Shown here one piece after another: positions 25,812-34,180 of a stretch of DNA of 44,493 nt. Made by a program: the position numbers and the translations under genes. Position 1 is the first letter of the stretch. Every line of letters begins with the position of its first letter. The notes under the pieces were generated by a model. That model was not told where the DNA came from. It worked only from the letters and a program-made list of their open reading frames with translations, and searched no databases. This DNA comes from Promethearchaeum sp. (lineage in GTDB: Archaea; Asgardarchaeota; Lokiarchaeia; Sigyniarchaeales; Promethearchaeaceae), in NCBI GenBank assembly GCA_030612265.1, contig JAUWOE010000004.1, forward strand, positions 1 through 44,493, read 5' to 3'.

Positions 25812-27911
25812 TTATTTTAATAATTGCTGAATTTTCTCTAACAATTCGATTAATGAAAATGGTTTTTGAAGTAGATTAATGCCCGCTTCTAATTCCCCAT
25901 CCTTACTTAATATATTCGCATCATAACCTGAAATAAACAATACAGTTATATCGGAACGTTGCTTTATAATTTTCTTTTTGAGTTCAAGCCCAGAAAAATC
26001 AGGCATAATTACATCACTTAATAGTAAATCTATTTTTCCTTTATATTCTTGAGAAATTTTTACAGCTTCTTTTGGACCTTTGGCCTCTAAACAATTGTAA
26101 CCATGAGAATTTAACACATTCAATGCAAATTTCCTAACCATTTCTTCATCTTCAACAAGCAAAATAGTTTGGTTACCATGAAGTTTTCCTCGGTTTTTTA
26201 TTTCATTCTCATTTTCTTCAAGACCAATTTCATCACTTCCTGGAAAATGCATATGAAAAACGGTCCCAACTCCAAATTCTGATTCTACTTTAACTTCTCC
26301 GTTAAACTGTTTTATGATTCCAAACGCTGTTGACAACCCTAAACCTGTTCCTTTTCCCTTTTCTTTAGTTGTAAAGAACGGCTCAAATATATGCTGCATT
26401 TGATTTTCATCCATTCCAATACCCGTATCTCTTACCGAGATCTTAATATATTCTCCAGACTTTAAATCAAAACCATTCATGTCTTTGGTTATGTATATAC
26501 TTGATGTTTCTATTATGAATTTTCCCCCATTTGGCATTGCATCCCGTGAATTTAATGCCAAATTTAAAATAACCAAAGATAGTTGGTTAGGATCAATTTC
26601 AATGCATTTAATATCGTGATCTAATTTTAAATTGAAAGCAATATTTTCACCCAATACCCTTGTAATCATATCCTCATTATTTTGAAATAATTTGTTAACA
26701 TTCACTATTTGAGATTGATAAACTTGTTTTCTACTGAATGTGAGGATATCCTTTGTTAGTTTAGCAGCTCTATCTCCTGCTCTCATTATATCTTCTAAAT
26801 TTTTGATAAGTTCATTTTTATCCATCTCATAATTATCATCTTTCAAGGAATCTATAGATAAATTAGATAAACCGAGTATTACTGTTAAAACATTATTAAA
26901 ATCGTGAGCTATCCCCCCTGCAAATTGACCAATCGCCTCCATCTTTTGAGATTGCATTAATTCATCTTGAGCTGTTTTCAACTCTGAAGTTTTCTCATTA
27001 ACTCGTTTTTTTAAAGTTCTGTTCCATAGACTTAGTGTACCAATTCCTAAAAGCGAAATTAATAAAAATACTCCAATAAAGATCAAGATTTCACTTGAAA
27101 AAAAGTTAGATCCGAATCCTGTTCCAAACCATTTTTCATATATCTTATTATATTCGCCCGTTTCAAACAGAATGTCAAGTGCTGCATTAATTTTCTCAAG
27201 CAAACTTGTATTTCCTTTCTTCACTGCAATACAAAATGGTCCAAAAACCAATTCTTCTCCAATCACCTTTATTCCTTCATAATTATGCTCCTGAATGAAA
27301 TAAGAAACAATATGCATTTCATCAAAAAGTGCAAAAACCTCGTCATTTGCCAACATTTCGAGACCATCTTGAACTTTTTCTACTACAACAAGATGAGCAT
27401 CCGGTACGTTATTTTCAAGGTATATATGCGTTGCATATTGATTAACCACGGCAACCGTATGATTTGCCAGATCATATGCATCGGAGATTCCCACCACCTT
27501 CTCGTTTACGAATATCCTATTGGAAAGATTCAAAATTGGTTTGCTAAAATCAAAAAATTCACGCCTCTCGGGAGTGTCTGTTGCACATAATATATCCAAT
27601 GACCCATTTTTTACCGATTCTAACACATCATTCCAATCCATCGGATAATATTCCACAACATAATCCATATTTTCTCCCATTTTTTTAACTAAATCTACAT
27701 CAAATCCCTTGACTTTCCCATTCTCGACAAATTCTCCAGGGGGCCAACCAGGATCTACCCCATATTTTAAAATCCCTTCTTGACCGGAAACATTATTAAC
27801 TATTCCAATTGAACCAAAGAATATTATCAAAATCGTATAAACCACTGCAAAATTGGTTAGACCTTTGCTTGATTTCATAAATCCATAGGGTTTTGATTTG
27901 CTCAATAACAA
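25812..27911 (-). CDS. Hybrid sensor histidine kinase with SBP3 sensor and receiver domain
   Basis: A membrane sensor of 699 residues. Domains in order are an N-terminal hydrophobic segment (about 20-42), an extracellular family 3 solute-binding domain (about 46-263, with PEGYPP-like DPGWPPGEF and DILCATDTPERREFFDFSKP), a membrane helix (about 274-295), a short coiled coil (303-322), HisKA with His336 in AGGIAHDFNN, HATPase with Asn454, GIGM and GTGLGLS, and a receiver domain (about 582-699) with Asp633 and Lys683. The ligand is probably an amino acid or small amine, as usual for SBP3. It looks strongly bacterial and was likely acquired by transfer. No separate response regulator or output gene is adjacent. 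The TTG at 27911 (AAGTGA upstream) is used here; an ATG at 27878 would remove 11 residues. Confidence 0.9.
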   Translation of the reverse strand: MLLSKSKPYGFMKSSKGLTNFAVVYTILIIFFGSIGIVNNVSGQEGILKYGVDPGWPPGEFVENGKVKGFDVDLVKKMGENMDYVVEYYPMDWNDVLESVKNGSLDILCATDTPERREFFDFSKPILNLSNRIFVNEKVVGISDAYDLANHTVAVVNQYATHIYLENNVPDAHLVVVEKVQDGLEMLANDEVFALFDEMHIVSYFIQEHNYEGIKVIGEELVFGPFCIAVKKGNTSLLEKINAALDILFETGEYNKIYEKWFGTGFGSNFFSSEILIFIGVFLLISLLGIGTLSLWNRTLKKRVNEKTSELKTAQDELMQSQKMEAIGQFAGGIAHDFNNVLTVILGLSNLSIDSLKDDNYEMDKNELIKNLEDIMRAGDRAAKLTKDILTFSRKQVYQSQIVNVNKLFQNNEDMITRVLGENIAFNLKLDHDIKCIEIDPNQLSLVILNLALNSRDAMPNGGKFIIETSSIYITKDMNGFDLKSGEYIKISVRDTGIGMDENQMQHIFEPFFTTKEKGKGTGLGLSTAFGIIKQFNGEVKVESEFGVGTVFHMHFPGSDEIGLEENENEIKNRGKLHGNQTILLVEDEEMVRKFALNVLNSHGYNCLEAKGPKEAVKISQEYKGKIDLLLSDVIMPDFSGLELKKKIIKQRSDITVLFISGYDANILSKDGELEAGINLLQKPFSLIELLEKIQQLLK

Positions 27912-28060
27912 AATATTGTCACTTAATGTTTTTTTTCCCCACTTAAATAATTATAATATAGATTTTTGTGTTTCCTTTTGGTTTTATTTTTGTGATTTTG
28001 AGAATTTAAAAAATAAAATTCAATTAAACTCAGATTAACACACAATAATTAGACTAAAAA

Positions 28061-28176
28061 TTTCACTCTCTGCTTTCGTAACCTGAGCCCCTGATTGTAA
28101 ACGTATTTAATGCCTTAAAATCGCTTCACGTTCCTTTAAGGAAAAGATATTTTCTTCCCACTGATCAAATGAAGAA
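28061..28176 (-). pseudogene. Relic of an MglA-like GTPase with a large internal deletion
   Basis: Read on the minus strand, the piece encodes SSFDQWEENIFSLKE joined in frame to REAILRH, a stop, then IRLQSGA and KAES. The intact GTPase at 30645-31265 has SSSDQWEENIFSLKE and REAVLRHYMRLQSGA with 72 codons in between. So the relic lost the region holding G4 and G5 and everything before residue 98, gained a stop (TAA for the Tyr codon) and lost its own stop. It is the only recognisable content of the 27912-28201 gap. Confidence 0.85.
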
Positions 28177-28201
28177 AAAATTTAAATTTTTAAGATACAA
28201 C

Positions 28202-28924
28202 TCATAGATTTGATTTTTTCAAAAATTCTCGATAATCATCAAATTTTTCAGGGTTCCAATTCTTTGGTGTTGGATGATTCTTTCTGAATTGAAAATCACA
28301 ATAAGTACCACCCATAGCAATAGTTTGTGTCCGTTTAAATCCAATATTAAGATTACTTAGAAGCTTGTAATCAGAGATACAAAGATAAGGTGTCAGATGG
28401 GAATAACCCAAATCTTCCATATACTTTTGTAAACCACACTGACTATATTTCATCGTATAAATAAGATCTTCATCATTTTTATCTTCAATTATATCAAATT
28501 TCCACTCATATTCATATAAGACAGGTTCACGAGCTTTCTTTTTAATCAAACGCTTTCCTAACCACCCAATAGTCATTATTCTACCTAACCATTTTACAAA
28601 TTTTTTTTTAGGAGTCAGATATTCACCAACTGTTTCAAAAATGAACTTGCCAAATTCTTCATCCTCAATTCCCAAAGGTTTAATATTCTTGTAAATTGCA
28701 ACTACAAGAGGAGCACTAGCCAAATATTGGGTAAACTTATTTTTAAAACCACCAATGTAAGGAATCGTCGGGATTAAAAGTTCAAGATCCTTCTGTGTAT
28801 TTTTCTTAAACTCTTCATAATTCTCATTTGGAAATTTTTGGATAAAATGCGGTTTAAAGTATCCCATAACTATATCAAACATTTCCAACAATTTCGCTTT
28901 GTTTTCTATATAGTAATCATTCAT
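28202..28924 (-). CDS. L-2-amino-thiazoline-4-carboxylic acid hydrolase-like protein
   Basis: This 240-residue protein shows the C-terminal signature of the ATC hydrolase family: QCGLQKYMEDLG (Cys163), a Pro-x-x-Cys-x-x-Asp element (YLCISDY, Cys182 and Asp185), RTQTIAMGG (198-206) and YCDFQF (Cys209, Asp210). In pseudomonads the named enzyme opens a thiazoline ring on the way to cysteine. Most family members in anaerobes have unknown substrates, so the reaction is not certain here. The N-terminal 150 residues are helical and basic, without a signal peptide. It is divergent from the M28 peptidase gene and lies just upstream of the GTPase relic. Nothing in the context shows cysteine metabolism. 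Confidence 0.75.
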   Translation of the reverse strand: MNDYYIENKAKLLEMFDIVMGYFKPHFIQKFPNENYEEFKKNTQKDLELLIPTIPYIGGFKNKFTQYLASAPLVVAIYKNIKPLGIEDEEFGKFIFETVGEYLTPKKKFVKWLGRIMTIGWLGKRLIKKKAREPVLYEYEWKFDIIEDKNDEDLIYTMKYSQCGLQKYMEDLGYSHLTPYLCISDYKLLSNLNIGFKRTQTIAMGGTYCDFQFRKNHPTPKNWNPEKFDDYREFLKKSNL

Positions 28925-29029
28925 TTAATTCTCAATATTATCAATATTTCACACAATTTATAAGTTAAATTAAAAGAATTAAAATCTTAATAATAAAAAT
29001 TTTAAGATACATTATTAGAGTTGATAGAT

Positions 29030-30283
29030 ATGAAAAATTATTTAGATTTGGTTGAAAAAGTAGATGAGAAAAGATTATATTCTCACATATACAACCTCCA
29101 AGGTATAAAACATCCCATTGTCGCTCGAGATGCACTCATAAATGCATATAAATATATCATATCAGAATTTAAAAATATTGGAATTGAAGTTATAGAAGAA
29201 GATTTTGAAGTTGAAGGCTATGATATTCCTTTTAAGAATATAATTGGCAAGCTTGATCTAAGTAATGGAACCGCCGATGAAGTTATAATCTCAGGCCATC
29301 ACGACACAGTTTTTAATGCCCCAGGCGCAAATGATAATGCCACCGCCGTTGCAATTGTTATAGAAACTGCACGTATTATTTATGAAAATCAAAGTTTATT
29401 TAGTGGGAATTATCGTTTTGTAAGTTTTGATCTTGAAGAGGGAAATCCCGTAATGCAAAAAGATCTTTGGGAATTAGGAAAGAAATTTGGTGTTACTGAG
29501 AATGATACCTTCACTCAGTTATCATATAAAAAGAATTATGAGATGCTCTTTTCTTCTTTTTTTCAGTTTAAAAATGAAGATTCAAGAGAGAAACTCAGAT
29601 TAAAAGTGAAAGAAACTAAATTAGATGAAAATGAGAGAGATTTTTACAATTCTATGTTGGATTACTTTTCAATTTCATTCAAAGATGGTGAATGGTTAGG
29701 TATCTCAGGCCTATTAGGTTCTACACATTATGTCTCTCATGCAAAATCACAAGGTAGGAAGATTAAAGGTCTAATTAATATAGATACTGTGGGTTATACC
29801 TCAAATAAAAAGAATAGCCAAACCTATCCTAAAGGAATTCCAGTTAATCTACTTAAATTAGTTACAAAACCTATTCTCAAATCAATACCATTTCTTTCCA
29901 AGAGTTTTAAAACTACTGGTGTGAAGGATGTTACTGTTGGAGATTTCGCTTCTTTACTGGTTGATATCAATTCTACATCTGAGGCAGATCTATTTATGAA
30001 AAACGCAAAACAAATAAATTTGAAAGTTGTAGCCATATATACCGGAATGGATTATGCTAATATATCTATGAAGATGCATGATTTGTTAAGAGCTGACCAC
30101 GCGCCATTTTGGCGAGATAATATTCATGCAATTTTTATATCAGATAGCGCAAATTTCAGATGCCCACATTACCATACAGGATCGGACACTATTGAGCATG
30201 TAGATTTTAATTTTGTTAAAAAAATCGCTCAAACGTCTCTATTAACATTGATTGCCATGGCAGAAGAAAATATAATAGAATGA
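29030..30283 (+). CDS. M28-family zinc aminopeptidase-like protein
   Basis: This 417-residue cytosolic protein carries the two-zinc M28 motifs: HHD (His90 and Asp92), GANDN (Asp102), DLEEGN with catalytic and metal Glu136-Glu137, NIDTVGY, and HYHTGSD near the C-terminus. Members remove N-terminal amino acids or cleave related amides. It differs from the usual pattern by about 85 mostly helical, charged residues (about 139-224) between EEGN and GLLGSTHY, where other M28 enzymes have only a few residues. No signal peptide is present, so it acts inside the cell. The ATG at 29030 is chosen; a TTG at 29021 is possible but has no better ribosome-binding site. The gene appears to be monocistronic. 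Confidence 0.85.
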   Translation: MKNYLDLVEKVDEKRLYSHIYNLQGIKHPIVARDALINAYKYIISEFKNIGIEVIEEDFEVEGYDIPFKNIIGKLDLSNGTADEVIISGHHDTVFNAPGANDNATAVAIVIETARIIYENQSLFSGNYRFVSFDLEEGNPVMQKDLWELGKKFGVTENDTFTQLSYKKNYEMLFSSFFQFKNEDSREKLRLKVKETKLDENERDFYNSMLDYFSISFKDGEWLGISGLLGSTHYVSHAKSQGRKIKGLINIDTVGYTSNKKNSQTYPKGIPVNLLKLVTKPILKSIPFLSKSFKTTGVKDVTVGDFASLLVDINSTSEADLFMKNAKQINLKVVAIYTGMDYANISMKMHDLLRADHAPFWRDNIHAIFISDSANFRCPHYHTGSDTIEHVDFNFVKKIAQTSLLTLIAMAEENIIE

Positions 30284-30404
30284 ACTAAGAAAATTAAGAA
30301 AATCGAAGCCCTTTTTTTTATCTTTTTCAATCTACTTCTATCTTATTCAATCTTTTTCCATATCTTTCAAAAAATTAACATCTTAGGAGGTCATATTTTA
30401 TCAT

Positions 30405-30596
30405 ATGAAAGGAAATCTTAGAAAAAACATAAAACCAGGACTATCCGTATCGATTGTTGAGAAACAAAACCAGCGCAATGGTCAATTAACCACAGGAATC
30501 GTGAAAGATATTTTAACTAACTCTACACAACACCCACATGGAATTAAAGTGCGTTTAACCTCAGGAAAGATAGGGCGAGTAAAAGAGATTCGATGA
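30405..30596 (+). CDS. ywbE: YwbE family protein
   Basis: The 63 residues match the YwbE (DUF2196) family from end to end, with NIKPGLSVSIVEKQNQR, TTGIVKDILTNS, HPHGIKVRL and GRVKEI. The length is the usual one. The function of the family is not established; the fold resembles small RNA-binding or KOW-like beta-barrels. A very strong AGGAGG (30385-30390) precedes the ATG, but 14 bases away, longer than usual. No other start codon in this frame lies closer. It is convergent with the GTPase gene. Confidence 0.92.
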   Translation: MKGNLRKNIKPGLSVSIVEKQNQRNGQLTTGIVKDILTNSTQHPHGIKVRLTSGKIGRVKEIR

Positions 30597-30644
30597 ATTA
30601 AATAAAAATAATATTTATTGAATGTATAGAAATAGAAAAAAAAA

Positions 30645-31265
30645 TTAACTCTCCGCTTTCGGAACCGTGGCACCCGATTGTAACCGCATATAATGCCTTA
30701 AAACCGCCTCACGCGCCGAAAATACGAACGCACGCTTCACATTAACCCCAGTTATCGCTATCGTTTCGTATATTAAAACATTACTCAATTTTGCAGCATT
30801 TAAAACCTCACGAATTTTATCGATTGGGGTTGGATTTGGAAGATCTCTTTTGTTAGCCATGAGAACGAGTGGGACTTCAGTATTGCCGTCAGCTCTGGGC
30901 ATTATTTTAGGTCCGTAAAATTGCAATAATTCCTTTAGGGAAAAGATATTTTCTTCCCACTGGTCGGATGAAGAATCCCAAACGAAAACCAGAGCATCGC
31001 TGCCTTTTAGCACGGTTTTTCGTTGATATTTGTGCCTGCGCTGGCCCGCCACCGTATAAGTTTGGAAAACAACGTTAGAAACCTTTGCAACAACTCGGTC
31101 AAAGAAAAGTGTTCGCCCGGTAGGATCTGTTATGGATTGAAGCTTTCCGCTTGCTAGACCCTCTTTTTGGTAAATCCATTCAAGGGCACAGGTCTTGCCT
31201 CCCATGCTTGGTCCCCAAAAAACTACTTTAAATACCAGTGTATTATCTGCTCTTCTGCTTGGCAT
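30645..31265 (-). CDS. MglA-like small GTPase
   Basis: This is a 206-residue Ras-superfamily GTPase. The P-loop is GPSMGGKT (18-25) and G4 is NKRD (138-141). G3 reads TVAGQ (71-75), with Thr in place of the usual Asp; this TVxGQ form is characteristic of MglA-type GTPases. Members cycle between GTP and GDP and are controlled by roadblock/longin proteins; several such genes lie a few kilobases away. No lipid-attachment cysteine or membrane segment is seen at the C-terminus (VPKAES). The upstream region has a TATA-like ATATATTATATTAA. A decayed partial copy lies at 28061-28176, so the gene was duplicated locally. Its cellular role cannot be told from the sequence. Confidence 0.9.
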   Translation of the reverse strand: MPSRRADNTLVFKVVFWGPSMGGKTCALEWIYQKEGLASGKLQSITDPTGRTLFFDRVVAKVSNVVFQTYTVAGQRRHKYQRKTVLKGSDALVFVWDSSSDQWEENIFSLKELLQFYGPKIMPRADGNTEVPLVLMANKRDLPNPTPIDKIREVLNAAKLSNVLIYETIAITGVNVKRAFVFSAREAVLRHYMRLQSGATVPKAES

Positions 31266-31560
31266 GATTTTTCAGTAAGGAATTTTTTTTAGAATTAATA
31301 TAATATATTCTTATTTTCCTTAAATGTTTTAGTTTAGAGAAAAAATCACAGACAAAATGACACAAAAATGAGCTCAAAAGCGAGCGAATTGGGTTAATGA
31401 AATGCAAACAAGAAAAAAAATGAGTAATATTTTAAAAAATTTTTTTATCATGGTAGCCTCAGAATACAACCTTGAAGTCCAAAGTGCTATCTACTATTAT
31501 TATCAAATAGATTTTCCAAAGTGTTATCAAGTTAAAAGATGTATTTTAAATCCGAACTAG
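31266..31560. other. Intergenic region with GTPase promoter and a doubtful 52-codon frame
   Basis: The part next to 31265 holds an AT-rich minus-strand promoter for the GTPase. A plus-strand frame from the ATG at 31402 to the TAG at 31560 would give a 52-residue peptide ending in LNPN. It has no ribosome-binding site, overlaps the end of the LRR gene, and matches no family I know. I do not call it a gene. Confidence 0.3.
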
Positions 31561-33471
31561 AATATCCCCTATATCTTTTTCAAGCTTGAACTTCTCCCAA
31601 ATAAATGCAGGTAATATTTCTCTATATCCAGAAGGTAAATTAATTCTCTCCAACGAAGGCATTTTATATATCTCCTTTGGTATTTCAAGATTCTTGTTTC
31701 GAAAATCTAAAAATAAAATTTTCAATTTTTTACAGTTGACTAGTGTTTTAGGGATTCTAATTAATTTTGGAATGCTTAATGCTAAAAATTCCAAATTTTC
31801 CAATTTATTGCTTTCTAAATTCCATTGTGTTATTTTATTTGATTGTATGCTTAAATATTTTAAATTCTCTAAATCACTCAAACTACTCGGGATTTCTTCT
31901 AAATTTTCTGTGATTAGCGAGAGACTCTTTAACGATGTAAATCTTGAAAAGATATCTGGAATCGATATAGTTTTCAAGTTTCCCAATTTTAAAATTAACA
32001 AATTCGGCATATCAGGTAAAGAATTTATAACCTTTGTCATATCTTTTACATCTATTTCAAGTTGTTTCATCTTTTTGGCATTTTTTTTTAAGAAAACGAG
32101 ATTTTCTTCAAACTTGTAGTTAGTTATTCTTAAAACGGATGGATTTCTTGTTTTACAATATTGACATATCTTATTTCCAATATCTGAAGATGTAAGGACA
32201 AATTCCGCCCCACAATTTTCACAGATCCAAGAGTCCTCACTAAATATTGGAAGGACATTCGATTTAAAATGAAGTTTAAAATTTCTCTTATAGCTGTTTT
32301 TAATATAATTTTTTGGGAAAACTCGAATCAAATTCCTATTCCCATCAATTGTTAAATTTGGATTGGGTTTTAGAAGAAATTTGGGTAATTCTCTAATTTG
32401 ATTATAACCAATATTTATTCTATTAAGTTTAATCAATTTGATACATGAAGTCGGAAAATCCGATATCCTATTGGCAAATATATTTAGATTCTGAAGCTCT
32501 GTCAAATTTCCAAATTCTTTAGGTAATTTAGTGATTCGATTGCCATTTAATTCTAAAAATTGTAGATTTCTTAAATTACATAAAGACTCAGGAATTTCTT
32601 CAATTTGATTATTACCTAATCGCAATTGTGTTAGATTCACGAGATCTCCGATATTTTCTGGAATTGCCTTAAGTTTTCCTTTTTGTATCCGCAAAATATT
32701 AAGATTTCTCAATTTAGTAATTTCAACTGGTAAAAACTCTATATCACAATCTAAAATAGAGAATTCTTTCAATTTTATTAAATCTCCAATCCAAGGATGA
32801 ATTATTTTAAGTACATTTTCTCTAGGAATAGTTTTAGGAGAAATATGAAAATTTTCAAGATGTTTTAATGTGCTTAATTCCTTAGGAATAAATTCACAGT
32901 TATAATCATAAATAGTAAGATTTCTCAATCGAGTGAAATGTTGAATTATTTCAAATATTTTTATTGCATCGGTATCCTTATTAAATATCATAGTCAATAA
33001 AATTACGTGATTTTTCTCCATAAGATAACCGAAAGGTTGATAATCTTCATCAGAATGAACTCGTATAAACTTAACATGTAAATGATCTTCAAGTTCCTTT
33101 AATTTGGATAGTTCGAATTTCAAAGTCCCTGATGCTTTAGCTTCTTTTGAGGAAAAATCTGTCTCTTTTAATATATCTGTTTTAAATTCTAGCATACCTT
33201 CTGACCTGACTTTTAATTTAGATTGCCAATAATGAGAAATTCCATCTGCATCATTTCCTATTATTTCTCCAGAATCTTTAGAAGTCATATAAAAATAGTA
33301 CCATCTCTTAGGAGTTTCGATAAAGAAAATATCAGGATGTCCCCCTTTAGAAAGATAATGAACGTCCTCAATCGACCAATCTATAAGAGGTAAGACTAAT
33401 TTTGCGATTTTATATTTCTGGGGATACTTTTTTAGATATTCAGAAATCGATTTTTTGTATTTTGCTGTCAT
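31546..33471 (-). CDS. Leucine-rich-repeat protein interrupted by a zinc ribbon
   Basis: This 641-residue cytosolic protein has three parts. Residues 1-170 form an unrecognised N-terminal domain. Residues about 180-380 contain leucine-rich repeats of the LxxLxLxxNxIxxIP kind (for example NLTQLRLGNNQIEEIPESL). Then a zinc ribbon follows with WICENCGAEF and ICQYCKTRN, giving Cys417, Cys420, Cys436 and Cys439. After it, a second set of repeats (about 465-635) continues to the C-terminus. There is no signal peptide or membrane segment. Proteins of this kind serve protein-protein recognition; in bacteria similar repeats are coupled to GTPases. The GTPase gene is the next downstream gene on the same strand, though 280 bases away. 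A specific function cannot be given. Confidence 0.85.
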   Translation of the reverse strand: MTAKYKKSISEYLKKYPQKYKIAKLVLPLIDWSIEDVHYLSKGGHPDIFFIETPKRWYYFYMTSKDSGEIIGNDADGISHYWQSKLKVRSEGMLEFKTDILKETDFSSKEAKASGTLKFELSKLKELEDHLHVKFIRVHSDEDYQPFGYLMEKNHVILLTMIFNKDTDAIKIFEIIQHFTRLRNLTIYDYNCEFIPKELSTLKHLENFHISPKTIPRENVLKIIHPWIGDLIKLKEFSILDCDIEFLPVEITKLRNLNILRIQKGKLKAIPENIGDLVNLTQLRLGNNQIEEIPESLCNLRNLQFLELNGNRITKLPKEFGNLTELQNLNIFANRISDFPTSCIKLIKLNRINIGYNQIRELPKFLLKPNPNLTIDGNRNLIRVFPKNYIKNSYKRNFKLHFKSNVLPIFSEDSWICENCGAEFVLTSSDIGNKICQYCKTRNPSVLRITNYKFEENLVFLKKNAKKMKQLEIDVKDMTKVINSLPDMPNLLILKLGNLKTISIPDIFSRFTSLKSLSLITENLEEIPSSLSDLENLKYLSIQSNKITQWNLESNKLENLEFLALSIPKLIRIPKTLVNCKKLKILFLDFRNKNLEIPKEIYKMPSLERINLPSGYREILPAFIWEKFKLEKDIGDILVRI

Positions 33472-33858
33472 TTTAGATTCACTTTTTATTTTTTTTTCTC
33501 ATATAAAAATCTTAATAATAATAACTTTAGATCCTATTTGCACATATATAAAAAGAGAGCCATCAAAATTTTTCAATTATTAAAATTCGTTATTATAGAC
33601 ACTTTATTAAAATCAATTTTATAGAACTATCAGAACTTTATCCCATCAAACGCAGGAGGTTTGGGTGGATAGCTTAACAACAGTTTGAATAAGTCAAAAC
33701 CATTTTTTTACCTGCTTCCCATCCCTTTTTTTCGATTAATAAAATTAAATTTTCGAGTGTTTTCAAAAAGAGAGTGTGCGTATTGTGGAGAAACATTTGA
33801 TAAGTATGCCAAAATTTCATTAAAATCAAAAATGGCCTCTTTGGTCCACTCTATGGAA
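33472..33858. other. Intergenic region with a possible fragment of a zinc-finger gene
   Basis: The right part has a plus-strand frame (33685-33873) that reads KRECAYCGETFDKYA, a CxxC element as in zinc ribbons or HNH nucleases. It lacks the second cysteine pair, starts with a TTG, and overlaps the end of the antitoxin-like gene. A GGAGGT lies at 33656-33661 without a fitting start. It may be debris of a lost gene. The left part is an AT-rich promoter region for the LRR gene. Confidence 0.25.
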
Positions 33859-34047
33859 CTATTTCTTTTTTAACTTCTCAATGACGTCTTTATGAGGGAT
33901 TATCTCACCAGCTTCAATTTGTTGTTCTGCCTTTTGTATTTTTTGCTTCACAAATAAATGATACTGAATATCTTCAAGGGTGACATCATTAGGTAGGTTT
34001 CGGATTAAATCAACCACCATTTGTTTAATGTTTGGTCTGTCACTCAT
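33859..34047 (-). CDS. Small antitoxin-like protein without a visible toxin
   Basis: The 62 residues resemble a widespread class of small antitoxins: KQMVVDLIRNLPNDVTLEDI, then YHLFVKQKIQKAEQQIEAGE and a His-containing end (IIPHKDVIEKLKKK). These usually sit directly before a ParE/RelE-type or PIN toxin. No toxin frame follows within the 375 bases downstream, so the gene is an orphan or has lost its partner. The ATG at 34047 is preceded by GTGAT; a GTG at 34056 would add three residues but would destroy that site's role. Confidence 0.6.
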   Translation of the reverse strand: MSDRPNIKQMVVDLIRNLPNDVTLEDIQYHLFVKQKIQKAEQQIEAGEIIPHKDVIEKLKKK

Positions 34048-34180
34048 ATTTATCACTAATTAATATAGAAAGCACTCACAAAAATATCTATTTGTATCTC
34101 CAAAAAAAAAATTATTAATATTATGGAATGAAAAAAAGTAAAAAAAGATTGTTTTATAATATTATTTTAATTCTTAACTC

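Noticed and set aside
30300-30370. T/C-rich repeated stretch (tctttttcaatct-like)
   Set aside because: Looks like an archaeal T-rich terminator after the peptidase gene, not a tandem repeat locus.
31478-31528. Repeat TCCAAAGTG(C/T)TATC in two copies 37 bases apart
   Set aside because: Only two imperfect copies without further structure; not a CRISPR array or attachment site.
31402-31560. A 52-codon plus-strand frame
   Set aside because: It has no ribosome-binding site or known relatives, and it overlaps the LRR gene end.
33685-33873. A 62-codon frame with one CxxC
   Set aside because: TTG start without a proper ribosome-binding site, only half of a zinc site, and overlap with the antitoxin-like gene; at most gene debris.
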